This document shows, piece by piece, positions 42,411-51,507 of a DNA stretch of 64,000 bases. Both the position numbers and the translations under genes were made by a program. The stretch spans positions 1 to 64,000 of the forward strand of contig CAMNXA010000013.1 of assembly GCA_946566685.1 (NCBI GenBank). The letters are read 5' to 3'. The first letter of the stretch is position 1. Each line of letters starts with the position of its first letter. The notes beneath the pieces are model-generated. The model made no database searches, was not told the origin of the DNA, and was given only the letters and a program-made list of their open reading frames with translations. Source of the DNA: an uncultured Lachnospiraceae bacterium (GTDB lineage Bacteria; Bacillota; Clostridia; Lachnospirales; Lachnospiraceae).

Positions 42411-44486
42411 ATGAAAGAGAAGAAAGTACGCATCGTTTATTGTATGATTCCTCTGCTGTTTCTGATCATAATCCTGAGTATTCAGGTGTTTGGATGTTAC
42501 GACAGGACTTTTTCTGCCTTTGGACCGGAGGAAGCTTTTAGCCTGGACCGGGGAGATTATAAGGTGCATGTGGATACGCAGGATCCTGCCGCAGACAGCT
42601 GCAACGTCTATTATGAAATCAACGGGCAGGAACGGCTTCTTGCGCGTACAGGTGTTAAGTCCGGTGTGGGCGTTGATTTTGAGATCAGCCTGCCGTCCAA
42701 TATCCGGAATGACAGTGTCCGGGTGGCAGTTTTTGATGAAGATATGAGCAGGCTGCCGCAGATCGATACGCTGCGGATCACCCGGGTACTGCCGGTAGGG
42801 CAGACGGTGTTCTATCTGGTGCTCTATCTGGCTGTGGCGCTGCTTCTATATAAAGGATTTGGCGGCGGGCGGATGTCCTGTCTGCTGACCGGGTTTGTGA
42901 GTGCTGCGTTTCTGCCGTTTTATCCGGTCTATTGTGCGGCGCCCGTGCGGATGACGGTTTTGGTTGTGACAGGTATGTCAGTTTTGCTGCTGCTAAAAAG
43001 GCGGAGTAGGATTTCACAGGAGAGTATTGTCAGGTATATGTTTTTCCTGGCGCTGTCTCTTGTGGCGCTTTATTTCTGTACGGAGTCGTCCCCTTTCTAT
43101 GCGCGTAATCCCTGGGACGATGTCAGCATTTATTATTCTATAGGCCGGGGGATTACACAGGGATATGTGCCCTATCGGGATATGTTCGATCATAAGGGAC
43201 CGGTGGTGTTTTTCCTCTATGCGCTGGCCTATCTTCTGGTGCCGGATTGTTTCTACGGCGGCTATCTTCTGGAAAGTTTTTGTTTTTCGTGGCTTCTTTA
43301 TTTCGCTTATAAAACAGGCAGACTGTACTTTGACGAGGGTATGGCGGGGGCATTGTCCGTTCTTTCCATGGTCGTTCTTCTGGATGGGGATTTTCTGGTC
43401 TATGGAGGGTCTTGTGAAGAGTTTGCCATGGTCATTTACGGGGCTGTGCTGTATGGGTATCTGGCTTATTTTGCCGGTAAAAAGGCATGTGACGGTAGAT
43501 GGATGGCAGGGACGGGAGCGCTCTTGGGACTGGCTTTTTGGATGAAATTCAATATGACCGTATGTCTCTTTGTATTGGTGGGTATGATCATGCTGCATAA
43601 ACTGTTTCGCAGACATAACATCTTAAGGGATATCGTGGCCTTTGGGGGCGGTTTTGGCCTGGCGAGTGTTCCGGTGGTGGGATATTTTATCGGTGAGAAT
43701 GCTCTCGGGTATCTGAAAAACGGTTATTTTGATGCAAACCTTGCCTATGCGGATGTCAGGGGCATGGGAGAGACGCTGGGCGTGTTTGGGCAGAATGTCC
43801 TTCTGGCAGTCACTGACAATCCGGGGATTACTTTGCTGGTTGTTCTGGGGATCCTGACGTTCGTCCTCTCCTCCCGCTATCTTGGAAATATCCTTGGCAG
43901 GGCCGGTCTGGCAGCGGCTTTTGTCCTCTTGATCGGCAGTACTTATGTCAGCTATGCCTATCTGTATTATTACTGTCTGGTGGCTGTTTTTGCGGTGCTG
44001 GGGATGATCGCGGCAGCGGGATTTGTGACAGGCAGGGCCGGCAGGCTGAAAGTGGGGGATAAGGCACCGTTCCTATTGGTTTTGCCCTGTCTGTGCCTTT
44101 TGTTTGTCTTTAATCATAATTACAGGGAAGCGGCGGTTTTATCCGAGAATTTCAAGTTGTTTGACGTGTGCGAGAAGGAGATCGAGCTTGCTTCGGATAA
44201 GCGGGATAAGACGATACTGCTATACCGCAACCATACAGTGCAGGCCATGACTTATGAGGGCATGAGACCTGCGGCCAGGTATTATTTTGCGCCCAATATC
44301 AGCAAGAAGATTCCGGAGATCAATGAGGAACAGGACAGATATATCCATGAGGGGATTGCGCAGTTCGTGCTGGTGCACGATGTGGATGTGTATCCGAATC
44401 TTATGGAGTGGGGGCTGTATCAGTACGAACAGATCCTGGACTGGCGCACAGAGAATGAAAATCTTCAGTTGTACCGTCTGAGGTGA
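42411..44486 (+). CDS. GT39/GT-C family membrane glycosyltransferase
   Basis: 691 residues. After a single N-terminal anchor comes a beta-rich outside domain (about 40-125), then about 11 membrane segments. Loop one carries NPWDDVSIYYSIGRGITQGY (DD near 232) followed by PYRDMFDHKGPVVFF, the acidic and HKGP elements typical of GT39-like enzymes. It should transfer a sugar from polyprenyl phosphate to an outside acceptor. The N-terminal domain before the transferase core is unusual. It ends the glycan region. Confidence 0.8.
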   Translation: MKEKKVRIVYCMIPLLFLIIILSIQVFGCYDRTFSAFGPEEAFSLDRGDYKVHVDTQDPAADSCNVYYEINGQERLLARTGVKSGVGVDFEISLPSNIRNDSVRVAVFDEDMSRLPQIDTLRITRVLPVGQTVFYLVLYLAVALLLYKGFGGGRMSCLLTGFVSAAFLPFYPVYCAAPVRMTVLVVTGMSVLLLLKRRSRISQESIVRYMFFLALSLVALYFCTESSPFYARNPWDDVSIYYSIGRGITQGYVPYRDMFDHKGPVVFFLYALAYLLVPDCFYGGYLLESFCFSWLLYFAYKTGRLYFDEGMAGALSVLSMVVLLDGDFLVYGGSCEEFAMVIYGAVLYGYLAYFAGKKACDGRWMAGTGALLGLAFWMKFNMTVCLFVLVGMIMLHKLFRRHNILRDIVAFGGGFGLASVPVVGYFIGENALGYLKNGYFDANLAYADVRGMGETLGVFGQNVLLAVTDNPGITLLVVLGILTFVLSSRYLGNILGRAGLAAAFVLLIGSTYVSYAYLYYYCLVAVFAVLGMIAAAGFVTGRAGRLKVGDKAPFLLVLPCLCLLFVFNHNYREAAVLSENFKLFDVCEKEIELASDKRDKTILLYRNHTVQAMTYEGMRPAARYYFAPNISKKIPEINEEQDRYIHEGIAQFVLVHDVDVYPNLMEWGLYQYEQILDWRTENENLQLYRLR

Positions 44487-44595
44487 CAGGAACGGCGGTT
44501 GCGTACTGGCACAGGATATGATAAAATGAAAAGCGATATGATGTACAGGGATGATATAAAATTTGATACAGGACAAAAGAGGCGGAGGGAGAGAG

Positions 44596-45123
44596 ATGAA
44601 ATTTTTTAACAGTACCAAAGAACCTACGGAAATGGATCGGGTAATGGAGAACATCGCACAGACGGAGAATGAGATCCGGGGACGGATTTATCAGCTGGGG
44701 GAGATGTTTTACCAGGCGAATAAGGCAAAGGAAAAGGAAGAAATAGACGAGAAGTATTATGCATTGATAGATTTGGTGAATAAGCTGGAGTATAACAGGA
44801 GGGGGTATTATAAGAATAAGCTCCGCCTGGAGGGACAGATGATGTGTGAACATTGCGGTGCGGTGATTCCTTATGGCAGTATGTTCTGCAATGTCTGCGG
44901 ACAGAGGGCTGATGGTCAGACGGTTGCTCCGGCGATGGGGCCGGCGGCAGCGATACCGCCCATGGAGACTCCTGCACAGAATATGGCGCCGATGGGAGCA
45001 GCGGTGGAACAGCCGAAACCGGCGGCAGATACGGAACCGGCGGTACATAAATGCAGTCAATGCGGCGCGGTGCTGGGAGAAGGCAGTCTGTTCTGTGAAT
45101 CGTGCGGCGCTAAGGTACAGTAG
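44596..45123 (+). CDS. Zinc-ribbon protein with two C4 ribbons
   Basis: 175 residues from the ATG at 44596 (GGAGGGAGAG upstream). Residues 1-75 are a charged helical segment, likely coiled coil. Ribbon one is CEHCGAVIPYGSMFCNVCG (near 83), then a Pro/Ala/Met-rich linker, then ribbon two CSQCGAVLGEGSLFCESCG (near 152). No membrane segment. It is immediately upstream of a second zinc-ribbon protein with a membrane segment and of an ABC transporter. The role is unknown; cytoplasmic scaffolding is one guess. Confidence 0.78.
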   Translation: MKFFNSTKEPTEMDRVMENIAQTENEIRGRIYQLGEMFYQANKAKEKEEIDEKYYALIDLVNKLEYNRRGYYKNKLRLEGQMMCEHCGAVIPYGSMFCNVCGQRADGQTVAPAMGPAAAIPPMETPAQNMAPMGAAVEQPKPAADTEPAVHKCSQCGAVLGEGSLFCESCGAKVQ

Positions 45124-45145
45124 AGAAGAAAAGGGGGAGATGGGG

Positions 45146-47047
45146 ATGTTTTGTAAAAAATGTGGAGCGAATCTGAATGAGGGCGCAAAGTTTTGCCCGA
45201 ATTGTGGGGAACCGACAGGATCCGGCGAACAGCAGATGATGCCGCCGGTTTCGAATCTGTGGAATATGTATGCCCAGGATGGGAGTTCTGCCAATGGGCA
45301 GGCTTCGAATGAGCAGGCCCCTAATGCGCAGGCTGCCGGCCCGCAGTATGGAAGTACCCAGCCGCCTGTGTTTACGCAGGGGATTACAATGGAGGGCGGT
45401 TTTAAGAAATTTATCACCGGGCATAAGGCGCTTCTCATCGCAGGGGCAGTGGTTATCATAGTACTTGTTCTTGTCCTGTGTAATATGACCGTACTGGCTA
45501 ATTTCCTGCGCCGGACATTCTCTTCACCGGAGGATTACTATCATTATGTGGAAAAGAAGACGGTGGAGGATCTTTCTGCGGATGCAGGGGAAGCATACGA
45601 CAGATGCGTTTTGGATAACTTGAATGTTTATGACAAAAGTGTCAGTACAAAGATGAATGTGACAATCGGAGAGGGCGGCCAGGATCTGATAGGACTTGCG
45701 GGGCTTGCAGGGGTGGATCTGTCCTGGCTTGAGAGCATGTCGATCACCATGGATTCCTCTGTGAAGAAGGATGCCATGTTTATGGGGCTTGGAGCCGCGG
45801 TCAACGGGGTTGATATCCTTACGGGAAATATCCTCTTTGAGTCGGAGGACGAGGCGGTCTACTTGCAGATTCCGGAACTCAATGAGAAGTATATGGGCAT
45901 AGAGATGCCAGGATATACGCTCAGTGAGATGGAAGAAGTCTGGGAGATGTATGAAGCCTTTGAAAGAGTCTGCCCGGAACAGAAGGTATTGGAGCAGATG
46001 ATCAATCGTTACCTGCTGACGGCCGTAGACTGTATGGACGATGTAGCCAGGGAGAAAGGTATTCTGGAAGCCGCAGATGTTGAGCAGAAATGTACTGTGC
46101 TTACTGTCACTGCCGATATTAATACCTTTAAGGATATGACGATGGAGATATTGAAGCAGATGCGGGAAGATAAGGACATTGAGAAGATCATCAAGGCTGC
46201 GGTGGAAGAAGAGACCATCATGGAGGAGTTATATCTGGATGACATGAGTCCCGAGGAGGCTTATGAGGAGTTTTTGGATTGGATAGATGAGGGATTGGAG
46301 TATATGGAAGACCTTGGAGAGATGGAAGTCTATGACGATGAGGTTCTTGAGATGAAGGTCTATGTGGACCGCAAGGGTAAGATCGTAGGCAGAACCATGG
46401 AAATGGGGGATGTGACAATCCATATGCTGATGCCCGAGGATGGGAAGCAGTTTGGTTATGAACTGTCTTATGAGGATTCCTATTATGATGATCCGGATCT
46501 TGACGAGTCGATGGCCCTGACCGGCAGCGGCCAGAGAAGCGGTGACAAGATAGACGGGGAATTTGTTCTGGAATATTGTGATACCCCGATGATGGAGATT
46601 GGAGTGCAGGAACTGAATCTCAAGGATATGAGGACAGGCCTGTTAAACGGCAGCATGACGCTGGGATTGACCAAAGACGCGGCGGATTATATGGAATATA
46701 CGCCGGGAGCGGCCATGATACAGGGCATGGAGATTTCCATGGATTTTCAGTCTGACAGGAGTTCTGGCAACTGCAATATGGGCATATCCCTGAGAGACCA
46801 GAATCTGGTCAATATGGAGATATCCTATAAGCAGGAGAAGGGGTATAAGGGAGTTAATCCCGGTAAGAATGTTGTCATGGTCGATGATATGGATGATCTG
46901 ATCGAGTGGGGCGAATCTCTCAATGTAGGCGGGTTTACAAGCGCCTTAAAGGAGGCTGATGTGCCTTCGGAGATTACGGATTCCCTGGAATATTTTGAAG
47001 ATATGGACATGGAGTCCCTTCTCAGGATGATGTATTATTATTATTGA
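45146..47047 (+). CDS. Zinc-ribbon membrane protein with large extracytoplasmic domain
   Basis: 633 residues from the ATG at 45146 (GGGGAG 7 bases upstream). The ribbon CKKCGANLNEGAKFCPNCG (3-21) is cytoplasmic, then a Gln/Ala/Ser-rich linker, a membrane segment (about 96-117) and some 510 outside residues, very acidic and rich in Met, Tyr and Glu. The topology resembles TcaA/YvbJ-like and DUF6583-like proteins of Firmicutes. The outside part has no catalytic motif that I recognise. It lies 24 bases before the ABC ATPase gene, so a joint role in envelope stress or export is likely but not shown. Confidence 0.75.
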   Translation: MFCKKCGANLNEGAKFCPNCGEPTGSGEQQMMPPVSNLWNMYAQDGSSANGQASNEQAPNAQAAGPQYGSTQPPVFTQGITMEGGFKKFITGHKALLIAGAVVIIVLVLVLCNMTVLANFLRRTFSSPEDYYHYVEKKTVEDLSADAGEAYDRCVLDNLNVYDKSVSTKMNVTIGEGGQDLIGLAGLAGVDLSWLESMSITMDSSVKKDAMFMGLGAAVNGVDILTGNILFESEDEAVYLQIPELNEKYMGIEMPGYTLSEMEEVWEMYEAFERVCPEQKVLEQMINRYLLTAVDCMDDVAREKGILEAADVEQKCTVLTVTADINTFKDMTMEILKQMREDKDIEKIIKAAVEEETIMEELYLDDMSPEEAYEEFLDWIDEGLEYMEDLGEMEVYDDEVLEMKVYVDRKGKIVGRTMEMGDVTIHMLMPEDGKQFGYELSYEDSYYDDPDLDESMALTGSGQRSGDKIDGEFVLEYCDTPMMEIGVQELNLKDMRTGLLNGSMTLGLTKDAADYMEYTPGAAMIQGMEISMDFQSDRSSGNCNMGISLRDQNLVNMEISYKQEKGYKGVNPGKNVVMVDDMDDLIEWGESLNVGGFTSALKEADVPSEITDSLEYFEDMDMESLLRMMYYYY

Positions 47048-47071
47048 TCGACAGGGAGGCACAGCTGCTGT

Positions 47072-47740
47072 ATGGAGTTAGAACTGGCAGGGATACAAAA
47101 ATCATATAACAAAAAGAAAGTGCTTAAGAATATATCTCTGTCTACGGGTATGGGCAGCTGTGTGGGAATCCTGGGTGGAAACGGCAGCGGGAAGTCAACG
47201 CTGCTGTCGATTCTGGCAGGCGTACAGAAGGCGGACGGCGGGGCCTTTCTCTATCGCGGCGAAGATCTTCTGCGAAACAGCGCTAAGATTCCTTCGGTGC
47301 TGGGGTATGTGCCCCAGGGGAATCCTTTGATTGAAGAATTAAACGCGTGGGATAATCTGCGCATGTGGTATGACAGGGCCACCCTGCGAAAGGAATTAGA
47401 ACAGGGTGCCCTTGCCATGCTGGGGATCGACAGTTTCTTAAAGACGCCGGTACGCAAGATGTCCGGGGGCATGAAGAAGCGGCTCTCGATTGCCTGTGCC
47501 GTGGTGGCCAGACCGAAGATTCTGGTGCTGGATGAGCCTTCGGCGGCGCTTGATTTAGTCTGCAAAGAGAATATTTACCGCTATCTGGAGCGGTATAAGG
47601 CGGAGGGCGGCATTGTGCTCCTTGCCACCCACGATATGCAGGAACTGGAACTGTGTGAGCAGTGTTTTATCTTAAAGGAAGGTGTCTTAGAGGCATATCA
47701 GTACGATGGGGATCTCCATCATCTGGCAGGTAAATTGTAA
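47072..47740 (+). CDS. ABC transporter ATP-binding protein
   Basis: 222 residues. Walker A GGNGSGKST (near 35), Q-loop YVPQGNPL (near 77), signature MSGGMKKRLS (near 130), Walker B ILVLDEPSAALD (near 150) and the switch His in ATHDMQ (near 190). All key residues are present. It joins directly (no gap) to the first permease gene. Together with two ABC-2-type permeases it should form an exporter; the substrate is unknown. Confidence 0.95.
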   Translation: MELELAGIQKSYNKKKVLKNISLSTGMGSCVGILGGNGSGKSTLLSILAGVQKADGGAFLYRGEDLLRNSAKIPSVLGYVPQGNPLIEELNAWDNLRMWYDRATLRKELEQGALAMLGIDSFLKTPVRKMSGGMKKRLSIACAVVARPKILVLDEPSAALDLVCKENIYRYLERYKAEGGIVLLATHDMQELELCEQCFILKEGVLEAYQYDGDLHHLAGKL

Positions 47741-48982
47741 ATGGGCAGAGGAATCACATATTTTTATATACAATGGAAACGGATGATGAAGCTGTTTCCC
47801 AGACAGGCAGTCATTAACCTGCTGGTATTTTTGTGCGTGGGCGTTCTGATGATGGTGTTTATCCGGGACGGTCTGTTAGCCCAGGATGGGCAGAAATACC
47901 GGATCGGTCTGGTGGGAGATATGTCAAACTCCTATCTGGGATTTGGGGTCACAGCGCTGCAATCCCTGGATGATTCCCGTTATATGATAGAACTTGTCAC
48001 CATGACGGATGAGGAGGCCAGGGCGGCCTTTGAAAGGGAAGAACTTTATGCAATCGTGCAGATACCGGAAGGCATGATGGAAGCCATAGAGTCAGGAGCC
48101 AATGACAAACGCATCTCTTATATTGCTTCCAAGGGTCAAAAAGGAATCGGCACCGTGGTGATGGGACAGATTGTGGATGTGGCTTCCACACTGGTGACAA
48201 GATCCCAGAGCGCCGTTTTTGGACTACAGTCTATTATGTTGGAATATGGTATGCAGGATGTGTTCTGGGAGGCTACGAACGGCTTGAATCTCCTGCTGAT
48301 AGAGCTGGTGGTCAGCAGGAGCGGTTTGTATGATGTGGAGGTGCTGGGCATTGCCAATGGCCTATCTATAGAGGGATATTATTTTTGCGCTATCATCCTC
48401 CTTTTACTTCTTTTGTCAGGAATCAACAACAGTTCTCTGTTCACCCACAAACAGACCGACCTGCCCAGATTTATGAAATCCAGGGGTGTGGGAGCGGCAG
48501 GCCAGGTGGCAGGAGAATATCTGGCATATTTATGCCTGATGATCCTCTGTATTGTGGTCATGTTTATCCCCCTCTGGCTGTGCATGGAGAAAGGATTGTT
48601 CACCATTCCGGAATGGGACGGCATGGGGGCAGCGCCCCTGAAGGAATTTATCATGGTTCTTTTGCCGGTGACAGCCATGTTTACGGCTTTGCAGTTTCTT
48701 CTGTATGAACTTACGGCGGGGGTGGTCAGCGGGATCTTGTTGCAGTTTATCTGTGGAATCGGCATGGGATATCTGTCGGGATTTTTTTATCCGGCGGCCT
48801 TTTTTCCGGAGATCATGCAGCGCATTGGGAATGTGATGCCTACAGGGGCGGCCCTGCGGTATGTGAACGGCAGCGTAGCCAAAGAGGAATTGGGGATGGC
48901 AGGCCCTGGCGTGTTATTGTACCTGGCAGTTTTTCTTGCCTTGTCTGTGCTGATCAGGAAAAACAGGATACGGAGAGGGTAG
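47741..48982 (+). CDS. ABC-2 type permease, first subunit
   Basis: 413 residues. One N-terminal membrane segment (about 20-40), a large outside domain (about 45-215), then five or six membrane segments (from about 218 to the end), the classic ABC-2/YhaP-like layout. The start codon follows the ATPase stop without a spacer. It pairs with the next permease gene, 4 bases on, as a likely heterodimer. Confidence 0.85.
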   Translation: MGRGITYFYIQWKRMMKLFPRQAVINLLVFLCVGVLMMVFIRDGLLAQDGQKYRIGLVGDMSNSYLGFGVTALQSLDDSRYMIELVTMTDEEARAAFEREELYAIVQIPEGMMEAIESGANDKRISYIASKGQKGIGTVVMGQIVDVASTLVTRSQSAVFGLQSIMLEYGMQDVFWEATNGLNLLLIELVVSRSGLYDVEVLGIANGLSIEGYYFCAIILLLLLLSGINNSSLFTHKQTDLPRFMKSRGVGAAGQVAGEYLAYLCLMILCIVVMFIPLWLCMEKGLFTIPEWDGMGAAPLKEFIMVLLPVTAMFTALQFLLYELTAGVVSGILLQFICGIGMGYLSGFFYPAAFFPEIMQRIGNVMPTGAALRYVNGSVAKEELGMAGPGVLLYLAVFLALSVLIRKNRIRRG

Positions 48983-48986
48983 CCGG

Positions 48987-50126
48987 ATGATAAGAAGGAT
49001 GTTGACCAGATATTATCTGTTGAATAAACGATTGTTTAAGAAATTCAGTTTTGTCCTGATCCTTTGCATCGTGCCCCTTTTGGTGGGCGGGATCAGGCTG
49101 CTGTCCAAAGAGGAGAGCGGGATTGCCAGAGTGGTGTTATGCCTCCCGAATCCGGAGGATGAACTGGCGTCTCAGGTAGTGGAACAACTTGTGAGTGATG
49201 AGGGCATTCTGCGGTATCTGTTCTGTGAAAGTGAGGAAGAGGCCCGCAGGATGGTGGTTGAGAATGAGGCGGACACGGCCTGGATCTTTACGGAGGATCT
49301 GGAGGAGCGTCTGCGGAAGGTGGCTTCCAAAAAGCGGATTGGCCCCGTGGTCAAAGTGGTGGAACGTAAGGAAAGTGTCTCTTTGTTCTTCAGCAGAGAG
49401 ATTCTGGGCGGTGCGCTCTATCCGGCTTTTTCCTATGCGGTCTATGAAGAATATGTCCGCAGCGATCTTGGACTGACAGATGTGACGGAGGAAGAACTGC
49501 GCAAGGCCTATGAACGGACGCTGGTGGAGGGAAGCCTTTTTGAGATGGCTTATCTGGACGGCGGGCAGGATGCGGAGGAGGATTTTAATTATTTGCAGGC
49601 GCCTTTGCGGGGGATCCTGTCCGTATGGCTGGTACTCTGCGGCCTTGCGGCCTGTCTGTATTATATGCAGGATGAAGAACAGGGCGTTTTCTCCAAAATA
49701 CCAGTGACCCGCAGACTGCCGGCAGCCTTTGGGGTGTGTGCGGTATTTCTCTCGGATGCTGTGCTGGTGGTGCTCTTGGCCTGCAAGCTGGCCGGGGTGT
49801 TTACGGTCTGGCACCGGGAATTGATAAGCTGCGTCCTGTTTGCCTGTGCCACACTGGCATTCTGTAATCTGATCAGGCTGATCGGCAATACACCGGAACG
49901 TTTGGGGAGCAGCATGCTGATCCTCACGGCGGGGATGCTGGTGCTTAACCCGGTGTTTTTGGATCTGAGAGGATTCCGTGCGGTGAAATATCTCCTTCCC
50001 TCTTACTATTACCTGCTGTCCATCCACAATGTGAAGTATCTGTACGGGATGGTAATATATACGACAGTAATGTCAGTTTTGTGTGTAGTGCTGTTTATGT
50101 GGAAAAGCAGAAGGGTAAAAAGGTAA
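48987..50126 (+). CDS. ABC-2 type permease, second subunit
   Basis: 379 residues with the same plan as its neighbour: an N-terminal segment (about 18-37), outside domain to about 205, then about six membrane segments. Weak sequence likeness to the first subunit but the same size and topology. It closes the zinc-ribbon/ABC operon; the 147-base gap that follows holds the dctP promoter region. Confidence 0.82.
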   Translation: MIRRMLTRYYLLNKRLFKKFSFVLILCIVPLLVGGIRLLSKEESGIARVVLCLPNPEDELASQVVEQLVSDEGILRYLFCESEEEARRMVVENEADTAWIFTEDLEERLRKVASKKRIGPVVKVVERKESVSLFFSREILGGALYPAFSYAVYEEYVRSDLGLTDVTEEELRKAYERTLVEGSLFEMAYLDGGQDAEEDFNYLQAPLRGILSVWLVLCGLAACLYYMQDEEQGVFSKIPVTRRLPAAFGVCAVFLSDAVLVVLLACKLAGVFTVWHRELISCVLFACATLAFCNLIRLIGNTPERLGSSMLILTAGMLVLNPVFLDLRGFRAVKYLLPSYYYLLSIHNVKYLYGMVIYTTVMSVLCVVLFMWKSRRVKR

Positions 50127-50209
50127 TGGGGTATGCCTGATAGGGGCATAGGTTAAAAATTTACAAGGATTGTTAAAAACCTTCGATGTTTTATGACAAA
50201 AAAGTTATG

Positions 50210-50215
50210 TATAAT
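50210..50215 (+). promoter_or_regulatory. TATAAT -10 box upstream of the TRAP binding-protein gene
   Basis: A perfect TATAAT lies 64 bases before the dctP start in an AT-rich stretch, after TG. No convincing -35 box is 16-18 bases upstream, which suggests an activator-dependent promoter, for instance by the AraC-type regulator encoded at 55414. Confidence 0.45.
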
Positions 50216-50273
50216 CATTTATAATGAAACATACAGAGCGATTGTGCTCATAAAGACAAGGAGGATTTAGTTT

Positions 50274-51395
50274 ATGAAGAAGAAATTGTTGTCCATCATG
50301 CTTGGATTGGCAATGGTGGTATCTGTAACGGCCTGTGGCGTGACAGCACCTGAGGCACCGGCAGCGGAAGCACCCAAGGCGGAGGCACCGGCAGCAGAGG
50401 CGCCTGCGGCAGAAGAGCCTGCGGCTGAGGAGCCGGCAGCAGAAGAGCCTGCGGCAGAAGCACCGGCAGCGGAACCGGAAGTAACACTTGTTTATGCGGA
50501 AGTTAACCCGCTTGACACCATCGTAGGACAGATGGCTACAGAGTTTGCCAACAAAGTGTCCGAACTTTCCGGCGGCACCATGAAGATTGATATTCAGGCA
50601 AGCGGCGTACTTGGTTCTGAGAATGACGTTCTCGATACCATGTTAGGCGGCGGCGGCACCATTGATATGTCCCGTATTTCTGCTTTCGCATTGACCAGTT
50701 ACGGTGGAGAGAAATCCATGCTTCTTTCCCTGCCCTATACTTTTGTAAGCAGAGACCATTATTGGAACTTCGCTTCCTCTGATCTGGCAAGCGAATTCTT
50801 ACTGGAGCCCCATGAGAACGGCAGCGGTGTAAGAGGTCTGTTCTATGGTGAGGAAGGGTTCCGCCATTTCTTTACAGTAAATGAGATTTCCGGGATGGAA
50901 GATCTGGCTGGCATGAAGCTGCGTGTGTCCAATGACCCTGTCATGAACGGTCTGGTAGAGTCCCTGGGCGCAAACCCTACAGTGGTATCCTTTAACGAGT
51001 TATACTCCGCATTGCAGACTGGCGTGGTTGATGGCGCTGAGCAGCCCATCGCAAACTATAAGTCCAATGCATTCCCGGAGGTTGCTCCCTGCATGATCCT
51101 GGATGGTCATACACTTGGTGCAATCCAGGTTATCATCACAGATGAAGCATGGGATTCCCTGACAGCAGATCAGCAGAATATCCTGATGGAAGCAGGCAAA
51201 TACGCTTCCGAGTTCAACAAGAAGATTTCCGCAGATGCTGAGAATGAAGTATTAGAGCAGCTGAAAGCAGACGGTATCAAGATTGTGGAAGTAGATGATG
51301 TGACTCCTTGGCAGGAGGCTGTTAAGGGTGTTATCGAAGAGAACACCAAGGGACAGGAAGAACTGTATCAGAAGATTTTGGATATGGCAAATTAA
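50274..51395 (+). CDS. dctP: TRAP transporter substrate-binding lipoprotein (DctP family)
   Basis: 373 residues. Lipoprotein signal with lipobox SVTAC (Cys21), then a Pro-Ala-Glu pentad repeat linker (about 26-66), then the DctP fold. LRVSNDPVMNGLVESLGANP (near 221) holds the conserved Arg that pairs with the substrate carboxylate, and ELYSALQTGVVDGAEQPI (near 242) is the usual ligand-site helix. Ribosome site AGGAGG. It delivers an organic acid to the DctQM permease encoded next; with uxuA/uxuB downstream a hexuronate or aldonate is the best guess. Confidence 0.93.
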   Translation: MKKKLLSIMLGLAMVVSVTACGVTAPEAPAAEAPKAEAPAAEAPAAEEPAAEEPAAEEPAAEAPAAEPEVTLVYAEVNPLDTIVGQMATEFANKVSELSGGTMKIDIQASGVLGSENDVLDTMLGGGGTIDMSRISAFALTSYGGEKSMLLSLPYTFVSRDHYWNFASSDLASEFLLEPHENGSGVRGLFYGEEGFRHFFTVNEISGMEDLAGMKLRVSNDPVMNGLVESLGANPTVVSFNELYSALQTGVVDGAEQPIANYKSNAFPEVAPCMILDGHTLGAIQVIITDEAWDSLTADQQNILMEAGKYASEFNKKISADAENEVLEQLKADGIKIVEVDDVTPWQEAVKGVIEENTKGQEELYQKILDMAN

Positions 51396-51414
51396 TCATC
51401 TGTTATCATAAGAG

Positions 51415-51453
51415 GAAGGAGCGCATCGGCGTAACAGCCTATGCGCTCTTATC
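51415..51453 (+). terminator. Intercistronic hairpin between dctP and dctQ (attenuator-like)
   Basis: GAGCGCAT (51419-51426) pairs with ATGCGCTC (51441-51448); an inner GGC/GCC pair extends the stem. A short T-rich run follows (TTATCTT). It lies 23 bases after the dctP stop. Partial termination here would give more binding protein than permease, as is usual for transporters. Confidence 0.65.
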
Positions 51454-51507
51454 TTCATAAAAAGTGAATTCCAAAGGAATTGACTAGATATTATCAAGGA
51501 GGTATTT

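Noticed and set aside
44511-44530. TATGATAAAA box upstream of the zinc-ribbon operon as promoter
   Set aside because: No -35 box at a usable distance; similar boxes occur elsewhere by chance in AT-rich gaps.
44401-45459. 352-codon minus-strand frame opposite the zinc-ribbon genes
   Set aside because: Antisense to two genes with clear Cys motifs and good ribosome sites.
49137-50027. 296-codon minus-strand frame opposite the second ABC permease
   Set aside because: Shadow of a permease with consistent topology; no start signals.
50340-50475. Tandem repeat that might be a CRISPR or mobile repeat
   Set aside because: The repeat is in frame, encodes a Pro-Ala-Glu linker and has no unique spacers.
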